Below are positions 6,831 through 15,060 of a stretch of 24,607 bases of DNA, in pieces. Both the position numbers and the translations under genes were made by a program. The DNA comes from a virus, in IMG/VR virus record IMGVR_UViG_3300030333_001316, positions 1 through 24,607 of that record; one strand, written 5' to 3'. The notes beneath the pieces are model-generated. The model had not been told where the DNA came from, made no database searches, and saw nothing but the letters and a program-made list of their open reading frames with translations. Within the stretch, counting starts at the first letter, position 1; every line of letters begins with the position of its first letter.

Positions 6831-8084
6831 ATGGAAAGTTATGAATACATAGAGTCTGGGATATTACTTAACTTAAATGATAAGGAATCTCTCAAAAAAT
6901 TTAAACACTCAGCAAAGGATTTTGCTAAACATGGGGAAGCATTTAAATTCATAAATAAACATTTTGATGATTATGGTACATTTCCATCATCAGATACTTT
7001 AGTAGAAAATTATCCGACAATAGATATTACTGCTAACAGTCTTAATTTAGATTACGCAATAGATTCTTTCAAGAACCAAGTATTATTTAGAACTATTGTA
7101 TCAGCATTTCAATCTAACAAAGAGTTATTGAAAGAAGATGCTAAAAAAGCCTTAGCACATATACAATCTAACTTAAATGATATTGAAGTTGTCTATGATG
7201 AAGATGTAGTTACTTATGATACATTAGCAGAAGAAAGATATACTGAGTGGCAAGAGAAAAGTAAGAAAAGAAAAATGGGAGAAGGTATGATGGGTATCCC
7301 TACTCCTTTCAAGTCATTAAATAAAACAGGTGTTGGATGGATGCCGGGAGAACTTATAGCAATGTTTGCAAGACCTACAGTGGGTAAGACATGGATGTGT
7401 ATCCAAGTCGCTGCAACTGCAATGATGCATGGACATAAGACATTGTTAATCTCTACTGAGATGCCTACAAGTGCTATTAGTTTAAGAGCTGATGTAGTGT
7501 TAGCTAAGATGATGGGATATAATTTCTCACACTCTGCTCTTAGAACAGGTAGACCAATAGACGAAGATAAATATAAAGAGTTTTTACAAAAACTAAATGG
7601 TAGACCACTATTAATATGTGATCACATACAAGGGGAAAGTAGTATCTCACTAGAAAGTATTGCTAGTTTGATTAGAAAACACTCTCCTGAGTTGGTTGTA
7701 TTAGATGGTATATACTTAGTTTCATCAGGCGATGGTAGAAAAGCAATGTGGGAGCAATCTCATTCATTGTTTTATGGTATGAAAACTCTAGCTCTTAGCA
7801 CTAATACTCCTGTATTCGTATCAACACAAGCAACTAGGGAAGCTGCAAATATGTTTGAGCCACCTAGAGCAGATCAAGTAGCCTTTGGAGATGCGTTAAT
7901 TCGTTCTGCAGATGTTGCTATGGCAATGTGTAGAGTAGAGGATGAAGAAGATAAGAGATTAATTCAATACCAAAAATACAGAGATGGGGTTCTCGGATCA
8001 GATATCTCTATAATGGACTGGAAAGTCGATACAGGACATATAGAAGAGACTGAGGAAGACATTTTTAACAACGGAGACTTTTAA
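6831..8084 (+). CDS. dnaB: Replicative DNA helicase, DnaB/RecA-fold family
   Basis: This is a 417-residue protein. The RBS AGGAGAG precedes ATG 6831. An N-terminal helical region (1-150) resembles the primase-interacting part of DnaB. The ATPase core starts near 160. Walker A is ARPTVGKT at 180-187; the leading Ala is normal for DnaB, which has ARPSMGKT. Next come LLISTEMPTSAISLRADVVL (H1a-type), Walker B with VVLDG (Asp292), and VFVSTQATREA as the sensor region. It would unwind the fork ahead of the family A polymerase, with the primase two genes downstream. It is somewhat shorter than bacterial DnaB (about 470). The C-terminus is acidic. Family call is firm; it might also be called gp4-helicase-like. 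Confidence 0.92.
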   Translation: MESYEYIESGILLNLNDKESLKKFKHSAKDFAKHGEAFKFINKHFDDYGTFPSSDTLVENYPTIDITANSLNLDYAIDSFKNQVLFRTIVSAFQSNKELLKEDAKKALAHIQSNLNDIEVVYDEDVVTYDTLAEERYTEWQEKSKKRKMGEGMMGIPTPFKSLNKTGVGWMPGELIAMFARPTVGKTWMCIQVAATAMMHGHKTLLISTEMPTSAISLRADVVLAKMMGYNFSHSALRTGRPIDEDKYKEFLQKLNGRPLLICDHIQGESSISLESIASLIRKHSPELVVLDGIYLVSSGDGRKAMWEQSHSLFYGMKTLALSTNTPVFVSTQATREAANMFEPPRADQVAFGDALIRSADVAMAMCRVEDEEDKRLIQYQKYRDGVLGSDISIMDWKVDTGHIEETEEDIFNNGDF

Positions 8085-8093
8085 GGAGGCGAT

Positions 8094-8285
8094 ATGAAAG
8101 TTCTAGGAATGATCATGAAATATTACGGTCTTTTCAATAAGTATTCAGATGTGATACCTGAAGTGGTACAACTTGTAGATACTGCAGTAAAAGCAGTAGA
8201 AGATAAGAAAATCACTAAGGCAGAACAGAGTGCTTTGATGAAAGAGTATTGGAACGTGATTAATAAAATAAAAGAGGCTAAATAG
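8094..8285 (+). CDS. Small helical protein of unknown function between helicase and primase
   Basis: This is a 63-residue protein. A strong RBS (AAGGAGG) precedes ATG 8094, which is 9 bases past the helicase stop. The protein looks like two or three amphipathic helices (VIPEVVQLVDTAVKAVEDKK, then KAEQSALMKEYWNVINKIKE). The segment DKKITKAE resembles the loop found in small phage proteins near holins and tails. There is no clear membrane helix. The gene is placed between helicase and primase, so a helicase-loading or primase-tethering role is conceivable. Its function is unknown. Confidence 0.65.
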   Translation: MKVLGMIMKYYGLFNKYSDVIPEVVQLVDTAVKAVEDKKITKAEQSALMKEYWNVINKIKEAK

Positions 8286-8287
8286 TT

Positions 8288-9148
8288 ATGAATTGGGCAC
8301 AAGTATTATTAGAAAATGGAATAGATGTACCTGTTGAACACGATGAGTTTTCAATTAGGTGTCCTTTCCACAATGATAGTGTAGCTTCGTGTTCAATAAA
8401 TACTGAGAAAGGCGTATGGATTTGTTTTGCAGGTTGTGGAGCAGGTTCATTAGAGAGTTTCTTAAAAAGATACTTAAGATCTGATGCTATTGATATAACA
8501 AAGTTATTGCTTGAAAGCCAAGCTAACTTCAGTGTTGATATATTTGATGATCTAGAGGAGACTATCAAAGGTAGACCTGAGTATTTTATGGAAGCTGATA
8601 CATCTAGATTCCCAATATGGGCATATGATAGAGGTTTTACAGAAGAAACTTTAAAGAAGTGGGGATGTGGAAGCACAGAGTATAATGATTTAGTTATACC
8701 AATACATGATATAGATGATAGACTTGTAGGATCTGTTACTAGAAGGACAAATGCAGTCCCAAAGTATATGTATTCTAAAGGTTTACAAAAGTCTAGAGTC
8801 ATGTTTGGAGCTAATAAATTAGAAGGACATCATAAATACATTTGTATTACTGAAGGTTCTTTAGATACTATGTGGCTAACACAAAATGGATATCCAAGTG
8901 TTGCAATTTTAGGGGCAACCATGTCCAAAGCACAATTGGATATACTGCGATCATTACGAACAGAGGAATATATCTTATGTTTTGATAATGATGCAGCAGG
9001 ACAAAAGGCGATATCAAGAGCAATGCTTGACATATCGACCAGTTTTATGGTATCATATATAAAGATGCCAAAGAAATATAAGGATGTACAAGATGTACGT
9101 TCCGAGGCATTACTCAAAGAAGTAATAGCAAAACGACATTATTGGTAA
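8288..9148 (+). CDS. dnaG: DNA primase, DnaG type (CHC2 zinc finger and Toprim)
   Basis: This is a 286-residue protein. ATG at 8288 follows the previous stop by 2 bases. A CHC2-type zinc finger is visible: C25-x2-H28 and C46-x3-C50. The Toprim part begins near residue 180 with ICITEGSLDT (Glu189), then VAILGATMS, and LCFDNDAAG with Asp233/Asp235, the metal-binding residues. There is no C-terminal helicase-binding domain, so it is much shorter than bacterial DnaG (about 580) and close to a stand-alone phage primase. It would make RNA primers for PolA on the lagging strand. The zinc finger and Toprim motifs are certain; whether it needs a partner is not known. Confidence 0.93.
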   Translation: MNWAQVLLENGIDVPVEHDEFSIRCPFHNDSVASCSINTEKGVWICFAGCGAGSLESFLKRYLRSDAIDITKLLLESQANFSVDIFDDLEETIKGRPEYFMEADTSRFPIWAYDRGFTEETLKKWGCGSTEYNDLVIPIHDIDDRLVGSVTRRTNAVPKYMYSKGLQKSRVMFGANKLEGHHKYICITEGSLDTMWLTQNGYPSVAILGATMSKAQLDILRSLRTEEYILCFDNDAAGQKAISRAMLDISTSFMVSYIKMPKKYKDVQDVRSEALLKEVIAKRHYW

Positions 9149-9161
9149 AGGAGGATTTACT

Positions 9162-9848
9162 ATGTCAGGAATAGCAAAAATTTTGCAAAAACGTGAAGCA
9201 ATACTAAATCCATCAGAAAATCAATCTCTAGGAAAAGAGATTTGGTTCAAAGATGGAGATCAAGCATTTCTTACTCCAGTTGCTTCAGGAGAAGAAGGGG
9301 ATGCATTATTAGATGAAATCTATCTGTATACATACAGGTCAGGAAACCGATGGATTAATTTATTATCGGATGATTCAGTAGACACAAGCTCTGTACCATC
9401 TGATTCTAGACCATCACACAAGTTTGCTTTTTGGGCATATGTCCACGAAATCATACACTCTGAAAAGAAAATGGATGATTGGGAGGAAGTAGAAGGTCCA
9501 GCAGGCAAGAAAATGTACAAGCAAACTGTTAACGATTTCAAAGTTGTACCTTTAGGCTTCGGAAGAAGTGACTATATTTGGAACCAACTTGTAGATATCT
9601 ACAATGATTGGGGTAAATTAGACAAAGGTGTAATTAGAATTAAAAGAACAGGTGCAGGTATGTATGACACCTCATACACTATCGCAGCTACAAGTAGAGA
9701 TACAGTTGTACCTGAAGATAGAAAAGCTGAAATTAGCGAATTACCATCTATCAAAGATTACTACATGGATAGATATGGTAACGCACCTGAAGGCGATAAC
9801 GAAGTTGCTACATTTAGCACTGATGATACAGAGGATGACTTATTTTAA
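9162..9848 (+). CDS. Probable single-stranded DNA-binding protein
   Basis: This is a 228-residue protein with the RBS AAGGAGG before ATG 9162. A beta-rich core (about 60-170) contains FWAYVHEIIHSEKK and the run VIRIKRTGAGMYDTSYTI, as in phage SSB-like OB-fold proteins. The C-terminus is strongly acidic and ends DDTEDDLF, which matches the tail that recruits partners to SSB (bacterial SSB ends in DDDIPF). It lies between primase and polymerase, the usual place for a replisome SSB. It should coat unwound single strands. No cysteine cluster like T4 gp32's is present. Assignment rests on tail, fold and position, so it is likely but not proven. Confidence 0.75.
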   Translation: MSGIAKILQKREAILNPSENQSLGKEIWFKDGDQAFLTPVASGEEGDALLDEIYLYTYRSGNRWINLLSDDSVDTSSVPSDSRPSHKFAFWAYVHEIIHSEKKMDDWEEVEGPAGKKMYKQTVNDFKVVPLGFGRSDYIWNQLVDIYNDWGKLDKGVIRIKRTGAGMYDTSYTIAATSRDTVVPEDRKAEISELPSIKDYYMDRYGNAPEGDNEVATFSTDDTEDDLF

Positions 9849-11819
9849 ATGATAATCAAAGATCAAAATACATTTAATGAGATACTTCCTACGCTGGATA
9901 ATCATTCAGTTGTGGTGGATGTAGAGACAAATGGTTTTGATTCCTATGGTATACATCAAATATGTGGAATCGGAATCGGATTTGGTAACAACTCAGACTC
10001 GTACTACTTCCCTTTCCGACACCAACATGTAGGAACTAACCTTCCTAGCGAGTGTTTGGCAGCCTTAATTGCGTGGCTCAATAAATCCAAACACCTTGTT
10101 GGTTATAATATCAAATTTGATCTCCGATTCCTCGAAAAAGAAGGTTTAGTGGTAGAAGATAAAGAATTAGTAGATGTACTTACTATGGTAAGACTAACAG
10201 AACCATCTACTGTCAAAGATCTAGATCTTACTAACACTATAAAAAGAAGCTATGGAGAAAGTCATGCTAGTTATGATATAGAAACTAAGAAACTCTTAAG
10301 GTCTAATAAGTGGCATAAGGACTTCTCTATGGCTCCTGTAGACGTTTTAGGACCTTACTGTGAGAAAGATGTCATCTATACAGCTAAACTGTACAATGAC
10401 AGGGCGAAATTGATTAAAGAATCAAATCAAAATGACATTTGGAAGATGCAGATACAGTTAACTAAGGTATTATATGCTATGGAAGGGCGTGGCATCAAGA
10501 TAAATAACACTTATGTTAAAGAAACTATGGCTCAAATAGAAGATCGGAAGTCTGAGATAGAAAGTAGAGTCATAAATCTTGCAGGTAAGGAATTTAATCT
10601 AAATAGTACGCAACAATTAGGCGAAATACTTAATGAAAGAGGTATAACATCGCCTGAGAAGACTGCAAAAGGGCAACAATCATGGAATGAGGCAGCGTTA
10701 GTACAAATAAATGATCCTATCGCAGGATATGTAAGACAATATAGAGCTTTAGAGAAGTTAAGGTCTACATATTTAGAGCCTTTCCTAGAATTAGATGAAT
10801 TACATACTACTTTTTGCAATTGGGGTACATTGACAGGCAGATTGTCGTCTAGAAATCCTAATTTACAGAATATTCCTAGAAATCATTTCAATTTAGTTGA
10901 CAAACAGCTATCTGAAGCCGATAAACAGGAGCTAAAGGGTAGAATTAACGCTACACTAGCAGCGAAAGGGCAAACAAGTAGAGTAGAAGGACTAAGTGAT
11001 GAGGTGTTAAACACTTGGACATTCGTTGGGAATGAATCTTTTGATAAATCTCAAGAGGGACAGATAGCAATTAGAAATATATTTGTACCTAGAGAAGATT
11101 ATTCACTTATATCTTTTGACTATTCACAAATGGAAGTTAGAGTATTCCTAAGCTATCTACAAAACGAAGAAGTAAATCAAATGCTTACAAAGTCTAATGT
11201 AGATTTTCATGGAGAAGCTGCAAAACTTGCATTTAATGTTACAGAAGATGATGATACATTTAAGATGTTTAGACAAACTGCTAAAAGTATTACCTTTGGA
11301 ACTATATATGGCATAGGTAATCAGAAGTTGGGTATACAATTAGGTGTACCATCACAAGAAGCGGCAGATTATAAGAAAAGATACTTTGATGGGATCAAAG
11401 GTTCTAGAGAGTTCTTCAACGCAGTAGTTAGAAAAGTAGAATTACTAGGACAGATTAAAAATAAATATGGTAGAGTATATAAAATACCTAAGAACTTAGG
11501 TTACAAAGGTATAAATTATCTAGTACAAGGTACAAGTGCTGACATTCTTAACGAAAGAATGATACAAGTACATGATTTATTAGAAAATTTTAAGAGTAAT
11601 TTATTATTACAAGTGCATGATGAAATAATATGTGAGATACATAAGGATGAAATAGAGCTATTACCAAACTTAATTAGAGATGTGTTAGTAGAGAATACTC
11701 TACGCATACCTTTAGAAGTTGACATAGAGTTATGTGAGCCATCATGGGCAGTAAAGAAAGATTATGCATATACATTATATCATGAAAAAGAATTAGTACA
11801 TAGTATAGATTGGAGCTAA
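9849..11819 (+). CDS. polA: DNA polymerase I, family A, with 3'-5' exonuclease
   Basis: This is a 656-residue protein whose ATG directly follows the previous stop. The 3'-5' exonuclease domain starts at once: DVETNGF (Asp24, Glu26), then LVGYNIKFDLRFLE, and YCEKDVIYTAKLY. The polymerase domain holds motif A FDYSQMEVRVF (Asp424), motif B RQTAKSITFGTIYG (Arg475, Lys479, Phe483, Tyr487), and motif C LQVHDEI (His590, Asp591, Glu592). The 5'-3' exonuclease domain of bacterial Pol I is absent, as usual in phage replicative polymerases. The residue equivalent to E. coli 762 is Phe (483), the ancestral-type residue. It works with the helicase, primase and SSB upstream. Catalytic residues are complete and the function is sure. 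Confidence 0.97.
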   Translation: MIIKDQNTFNEILPTLDNHSVVVDVETNGFDSYGIHQICGIGIGFGNNSDSYYFPFRHQHVGTNLPSECLAALIAWLNKSKHLVGYNIKFDLRFLEKEGLVVEDKELVDVLTMVRLTEPSTVKDLDLTNTIKRSYGESHASYDIETKKLLRSNKWHKDFSMAPVDVLGPYCEKDVIYTAKLYNDRAKLIKESNQNDIWKMQIQLTKVLYAMEGRGIKINNTYVKETMAQIEDRKSEIESRVINLAGKEFNLNSTQQLGEILNERGITSPEKTAKGQQSWNEAALVQINDPIAGYVRQYRALEKLRSTYLEPFLELDELHTTFCNWGTLTGRLSSRNPNLQNIPRNHFNLVDKQLSEADKQELKGRINATLAAKGQTSRVEGLSDEVLNTWTFVGNESFDKSQEGQIAIRNIFVPREDYSLISFDYSQMEVRVFLSYLQNEEVNQMLTKSNVDFHGEAAKLAFNVTEDDDTFKMFRQTAKSITFGTIYGIGNQKLGIQLGVPSQEAADYKKRYFDGIKGSREFFNAVVRKVELLGQIKNKYGRVYKIPKNLGYKGINYLVQGTSADILNERMIQVHDLLENFKSNLLLQVHDEIICEIHKDEIELLPNLIRDVLVENTLRIPLEVDIELCEPSWAVKKDYAYTLYHEKELVHSIDWS

Positions 11820-11820
11820 C

Positions 11821-11997
11821 ATGGATGTTAAATTAAAGAAAGGCGAAACATTTGAAAAGATGTTAAGACGCTTTAGTAAGAAAGTACAAAAAGATGAGTT
11901 GATAGATACTTATAGGAAGAAGCAAGTCTTTGAACCTAAAAGTGTAAAGCGACAACAACAAAAAGCAAACAAATTAAGAAAAAGTAGGGAATCATGA
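11821..11997 (+). CDS. rpsU: Ribosomal protein bS21 homologue
   Basis: This is a 58-residue protein with ATG at 11821, just after the polymerase, preceded by GGAG at about 11811-11814. It ends in an ATGA overlap with the next gene. The sequence starts MDVKLKKGETFEKMLRRFSK and carries the S21 pattern: a short strand (VKLKKGE), an ExxF helix with LRRF, a KK run, then a basic region YRKKQVFEPK. The tail is full of Lys, Arg and Gln and lacks the long C-terminal extension of E. coli S21 (71 residues). S21 joins the 30S subunit and helps messages with Shine-Dalgarno sites start translation. Phage-borne S21 is known from marine viruses and may swap onto host ribosomes. The family match is clear by eye. 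Confidence 0.92.
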   Translation: MDVKLKKGETFEKMLRRFSKKVQKDELIDTYRKKQVFEPKSVKRQQQKANKLRKSRES

Positions 11998-12317
11998 ATC
12001 TACACGATAAATTAACTGAATACTTAGAGCCGAGTGAAGAATCGGTTATGTTATATGATGAGTATGAAGATGCTTTTATTGGACTAGGATATAAACAATT
12101 TAGAGGTCCAGTAGCAGTTTATGATGCATCAAAGTGCATAGACATACTAACAGAACAATTTAAAGAAGATCCTGATTACGATGGAGATGAAATGGATGCT
12201 TTAGAAATGGCAGTGGAGTATTTTGATTACAATACAATGGGTGCGTGGTATGGAGAAGATACACCAGTCTTTGTAACAGCTACTTTAGAAGAAATAGAAA
12301 ATAATATAGGAGAATAA
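11994..12317 (+). CDS. Acidic phage protein of unknown function
   Basis: This is a 107-residue protein whose ATG at 11994 overlaps the S21 stop (ATGA). It is strongly acidic. A motif of the form YDASKCIDILTEQFK, followed by a helical segment (ALEMAVEYFDYNTMGAWYGEDTPVF), recurs in small proteins of many phages. No function is established that I can name. There are no membrane segments and only one Cys. It ends 1 base before the DUF3310 gene and belongs to the same cluster of nucleic-acid and host-take-over genes. The function is unknown. Confidence 0.75.
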   Translation: MNLHDKLTEYLEPSEESVMLYDEYEDAFIGLGYKQFRGPVAVYDASKCIDILTEQFKEDPDYDGDEMDALEMAVEYFDYNTMGAWYGEDTPVFVTATLEEIENNIGE

Positions 12318-12318
12318 T

Positions 12319-12699
12319 ATGACAGCAGGATGGATAAATCCAAAAGCTCCTTATGACTTTACACAAGGAGAATGGAAAGATTACAAGAACAACTATCCAA
12401 ATTTATCATGGTCTGAATATAGACAAATGAAAGATTGGGATGTAGAAAACAGAATGGCGAAAGCACATAACAAAAAGTATAGCTTTATAGAAGCATACAA
12501 TAATCCAATTGATCCTGAACATTATCACTCTGCTATAGAGCCATGGGACTTTATACATGCAAATAAACTTGACTTTGCACAGGGAAATGTGATAAAATAT
12601 ATATGTAGGTATAAAAATAAGAATGGTATTGAAGACCTAAAGAAAGCAAAACAATACATAGAAATGTTAATTGATAAGGAGCAAAATGAAAATAAATAA
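12319..12699 (+). CDS. DUF3310-family phage protein
   Basis: This is a 126-residue protein. TAGGAGAATAAT precedes ATG 12319. The second half (about 55-120) carries the DUF3310 pattern: PEHYHSAIEPWDFI, FAQGNVIKYICRYKNKNG and IEDLKKAKQYIEMLI. This domain is widespread in phages and has been described as a nucleotide-kinase-like family; its true role is not settled. The N-terminal 50 residues (GWINPKAPYDFTQGEWKDY) form an added region with many aromatics. It overlaps the following HNH gene by 14 bases. The family call is good; the function is uncertain. Confidence 0.85.
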   Translation: MTAGWINPKAPYDFTQGEWKDYKNNYPNLSWSEYRQMKDWDVENRMAKAHNKKYSFIEAYNNPIDPEHYHSAIEPWDFIHANKLDFAQGNVIKYICRYKNKNGIEDLKKAKQYIEMLIDKEQNENK

Positions 12700-13528
12700 T
12701 GTAGAGATAAATAACGCAAGAGATGTATTTATTTTTTTTAAAGAGAAAGCTATATCCATAGGTAACCCATTACCACAGGATTTATGGAACATGGATTGGC
12801 AAACTTATACCTCTGGTCGTAGGGGTAAAACAAACGGGCATGAAAGAGTACATAGGGTGTATAAAAAAATGCAGTTGCTTTGGGAGAAACATGGCACTTT
12901 TGATTTACAAAAATGTGAGAATCCGTCTTGTGATGTTACAGCGTTTCCGGCATACTATGCTTTTTTTCGAGATGCTCAACATGAAGGTGGTTGGCTTATT
13001 GTTTTTCAAGGTGATATAATTAAAGCTACTGGAAATCCTAGACAAAAAAATTATAATGGAGAAGAAATTATGTGGCTAGAATTTGATCATATAAATCCTA
13101 AAACTAAGAAAAATGAAATGTCCCAAATGATTCAAAGGAATGAGCTTAAAAAAATATTAAAAGAAGATGATTTGTGCCAACTATTGTGTTTTCTTTGCCA
13201 TAGAGATAAAACTAAAGCAGAAGCTACTTTTTCATATAAAGGAAAACCTGAACTTCCATATGATGAAGCAGTTAGATTAATAAAAGAATATGTAAAACCT
13301 TTAAATAGAATTCATTTTGCTCCGGGTACAATACATAAAAATAGATATGGTAAAGGAGCATTAGACGAAGCTATAGAAAAAGCTAGAGCTAATGGTGATA
13401 TGGCGTTATACGATGACTTAAAACGTATACCTAGAAATCCATACGCTACATATAAAGAACGTGGAATAGATGTATCAAAGTTTTGGCGTGCTGTTACAGG
13501 TAATATAAGTTCAAGAGAGGGTAGATAA
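12686..13528 (+). CDS. HNH-type endonuclease-like protein
   Basis: This is a 280-residue protein starting at ATG 12686, after the RBS AAGGAG (12676-12681); a TTG at 12671 in the same frame is less likely. A zinc-binding HNH fold is indicated: C77-x4-C82 and C158-x2-C161 as the two zinc pairs, plus the conserved LEFDH (Asp134-His135) and CHRDK (His162) residues. HNH nucleases cut DNA. In phages they act in packaging, homing or defence. The coding sequence has more T-runs and AAA/TTT codons than its neighbours, hinting at separate origin, and it interrupts an otherwise compact gene string. It is probably a free-standing homing or recombination endonuclease; the exact role is open. Confidence 0.8.
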   Translation: MKINNVEINNARDVFIFFKEKAISIGNPLPQDLWNMDWQTYTSGRRGKTNGHERVHRVYKKMQLLWEKHGTFDLQKCENPSCDVTAFPAYYAFFRDAQHEGGWLIVFQGDIIKATGNPRQKNYNGEEIMWLEFDHINPKTKKNEMSQMIQRNELKKILKEDDLCQLLCFLCHRDKTKAEATFSYKGKPELPYDEAVRLIKEYVKPLNRIHFAPGTIHKNRYGKGALDEAIEKARANGDMALYDDLKRIPRNPYATYKERGIDVSKFWRAVTGNISSREGR

Positions 13529-13529
13529 A

Positions 13530-13667
13530 ATGGCGAGACGTAATTGGAGAAAATGCTACGACTGTGGCATAAAGATAAATGTAAAGAAACAAGCAAAGTC
13601 TGGACATGATTATGATTGTACAGCTTGCTATTTAAAAGAGCGAAGGAGAGCTAGAAGAGATGGCTAA
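13530..13667 (+). CDS. Small zinc-ribbon protein
   Basis: This protein has 45 residues. ATG at 13530 comes 1 base after the HNH stop, with the AGAGAGGG run upstream as a possible RBS. The stop at 13665-13667 overlaps the start of the next gene (13660) by 8 bases. Two CxxC pairs are seen, C9-x2-C12 and C30-x2-C33, the spacing of a zinc ribbon. The rest is strongly basic (ARRNWRK at the start, KERRRARRDG at the end). It probably binds nucleic acid or a protein partner. It may be a fragment or partner of the HNH gene, but it is a plausible gene in its own right. The function is unknown. Confidence 0.65.
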   Translation: MARRNWRKCYDCGIKINVKKQAKSGHDYDCTACYLKERRRARRDG

Positions 13668-13881
13668 AATAGGCGTAAAATTAGGATTCACTTATAGAGT
13701 AGGAGACCTAAATAACAATCAATATGGAAGAATAGATCTAGATATACATGATATAGATACTGATCTTCCTTTAGATGAACAACTTACTAAATCAAAAGAT
13801 TATGCAAATAAGATATTTGAAACAGTAAAAGAACAAGTAGATACAAACTTAGATAAGATTTTGGAGGAAACTGATGAGTGA
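13660..13881 (+). CDS. Small protein of unknown function
   Basis: This is a 73-residue protein whose ATG overlaps the end of the zinc-ribbon gene by 8 bases, with the RBS GGAGAG upstream. It has an N-terminal beta part (KIGVKLGFTYRVGD, then GRIDLDIHDID) and a C-terminal helix (SKDYANKIFETVKEQVDTNL). The C-terminus is acidic. The beta start followed by one long helix resembles small phage proteins next to RecA genes. No named family is recognised. It overlaps the MazG-like gene by 8 bases. Confidence 0.7.
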   Translation: MAKIGVKLGFTYRVGDLNNNQYGRIDLDIHDIDTDLPLDEQLTKSKDYANKIFETVKEQVDTNLDKILEETDE

Positions 13882-14122
13882 GATGACTAGAGCACAAGTT
13901 TTAGAAGATGTTCTAAAAGAACGAGAAAGACAGGACTCCATGTATGGTGACCAGACTAAACATTCAGATATGTATTGGAATGTGATTGCCACAGAAGAAA
14001 ATGGAGAGGTAGCTAGAGCAATATGGGAAGAAGATGATGGACACATGTATGAAGAAATTATACAAGCATGTTCTGTTTACTTTGCATGGGCAGAAGCTAT
14101 AAGAGCTAGAGGTGACAAATGA
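13874..14122 (+). CDS. MazG-like nucleotide pyrophosphohydrolase-related protein
   Basis: This is an 82-residue protein with the RBS TTGGAGGAAAC before ATG 13874. The pattern VLEDVLKERERQDSMYG, then WNVIATEENGEVARAI and ACSVYFAWAEAIR, follows the MazG-like helical fold of small phage proteins. The metal-binding acidic pair EENGE (residues 40-44) fits, though the second motif is poorly kept. Full MazG hydrolyses ppGpp or dNTPs to nucleoside monophosphates, and phage copies may alter the stringent response or nucleotide pools. This one is a single short domain. It overlaps the RecA gene by 4 bases. The family is likely; the substrate is unknown. Confidence 0.7.
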   Translation: MSEMTRAQVLEDVLKERERQDSMYGDQTKHSDMYWNVIATEENGEVARAIWEEDDGHMYEEIIQACSVYFAWAEAIRARGDK

Positions 14123-15060
14123 AAGATACAGCAGAAAAAGCAATACAAGATTTACTAAAAGATAAGAATCTTAACTTAACTATGGGCGACAGTAATGTAT
14201 TTGACTATGGTAGAATACCTTTTGGTATACCAGCATTAGATACTTTAACAGGTGGTGGCATACCAAAGAAAAGAATGACCTTAATATATGGTCCAACTAA
14301 CGTAGGTAAGTCATACTTATCATCTCAGATAGTTGCACAAGTACAGAAACAAGGTGGTAGAGCAGCTTGGATAGATACAGAACTATCATGGGATGCTGAT
14401 TGGATGAGTAAATGTGGTATAGATGCAAGTAAAGTAATAGTAGGACAACCATCAAGTGGTGAACAAGCTATGGATTCTATAAAAGCATTAGCTACATCAG
14501 GTGAGTTTGATGTAATTGTATTAGATAGTATAGCAGGTTTAGTCCCTGCTCAGAATATGGATGAAGACTTTTCGTTTAGTCCTATGGCATGGCAAGCAAG
14601 ATTTGTTAACTCATCATTACCAAGACTATTACCTAGTCTCCACAATGGTACAGCTTTAGTATGTATCAATCAAGTAAGAGCTAGTATGGGACCTGTTGCA
14701 TTAGAAAACATGCCGGGTGGTAAAGCTCAAACTTACTTCGCTCATTTCTTACTAGAAGTTAGAAGAAACGGGTGGATTGAAGAATCTGGTGAGAAAGTTG
14801 GCTTTGATATGCAAGTAAGACTAAGAAAGACTAAAGTAGGTGGACAAAACTGGAAGTCTGCTGCAGTTCCTTTCAGAGTTGATGGTGGTATAGATATACT
14901 GGAAAGCTACATAAGAGAAGCTATTGAACAAGGATTTATCAAAAAGGCAGGAGCATGGTATACATATGAAGATGTCAAAGCTCAAGGTATGAATGGTCTT
15001 AAACAGATCTTTATAGATACACCTGAGTTAGAGGAGCAACTTATAAATGACATTTCCTAG
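14119..15060 (+). CDS. recA: RecA/UvsX-type recombinase
   Basis: This is a 313-residue protein, a little shorter than RecA (350). ATG at 14119 overlaps the MazG-like stop (ATGA). The core ATPase is complete: Walker A GPTNVGKS at 58-65, GRAAWIDTE (the catalytic Glu region), Walker B VIVLDS (Asp136), ALVCINQVRASMGP (loop with the ATP-sensing Gln) and VRLRKTKVGGQNWKSAAVPF. The C-terminal part (IREAIEQGFIKKAGAWYTYE) matches the end of the RecA core, with no long regulatory tail. It would coat single strands and pair them with homologous DNA for repair and recombination-dependent replication, with SSB and RuvC-like resolvase in the same module. Identification is firm, though it could equally be labelled UvsX-like. 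Confidence 0.93.
   Translation: MKDTAEKAIQDLLKDKNLNLTMGDSNVFDYGRIPFGIPALDTLTGGGIPKKRMTLIYGPTNVGKSYLSSQIVAQVQKQGGRAAWIDTELSWDADWMSKCGIDASKVIVGQPSSGEQAMDSIKALATSGEFDVIVLDSIAGLVPAQNMDEDFSFSPMAWQARFVNSSLPRLLPSLHNGTALVCINQVRASMGPVALENMPGGKAQTYFAHFLLEVRRNGWIEESGEKVGFDMQVRLRKTKVGGQNWKSAAVPFRVDGGIDILESYIREAIEQGFIKKAGAWYTYEDVKAQGMNGLKQIFIDTPELEEQLINDIS

Noticed and set aside
9652-9852. 66-residue frame inside the SSB-like gene
   Set aside because: It is a shadow in another frame, without ribosome site or recognisable sequence.
12569-12600. Promoter-like TTGACT with a GATAAA box
   Set aside because: Both boxes are weak and lie inside the DUF3310 coding region without similarity to the other promoters.
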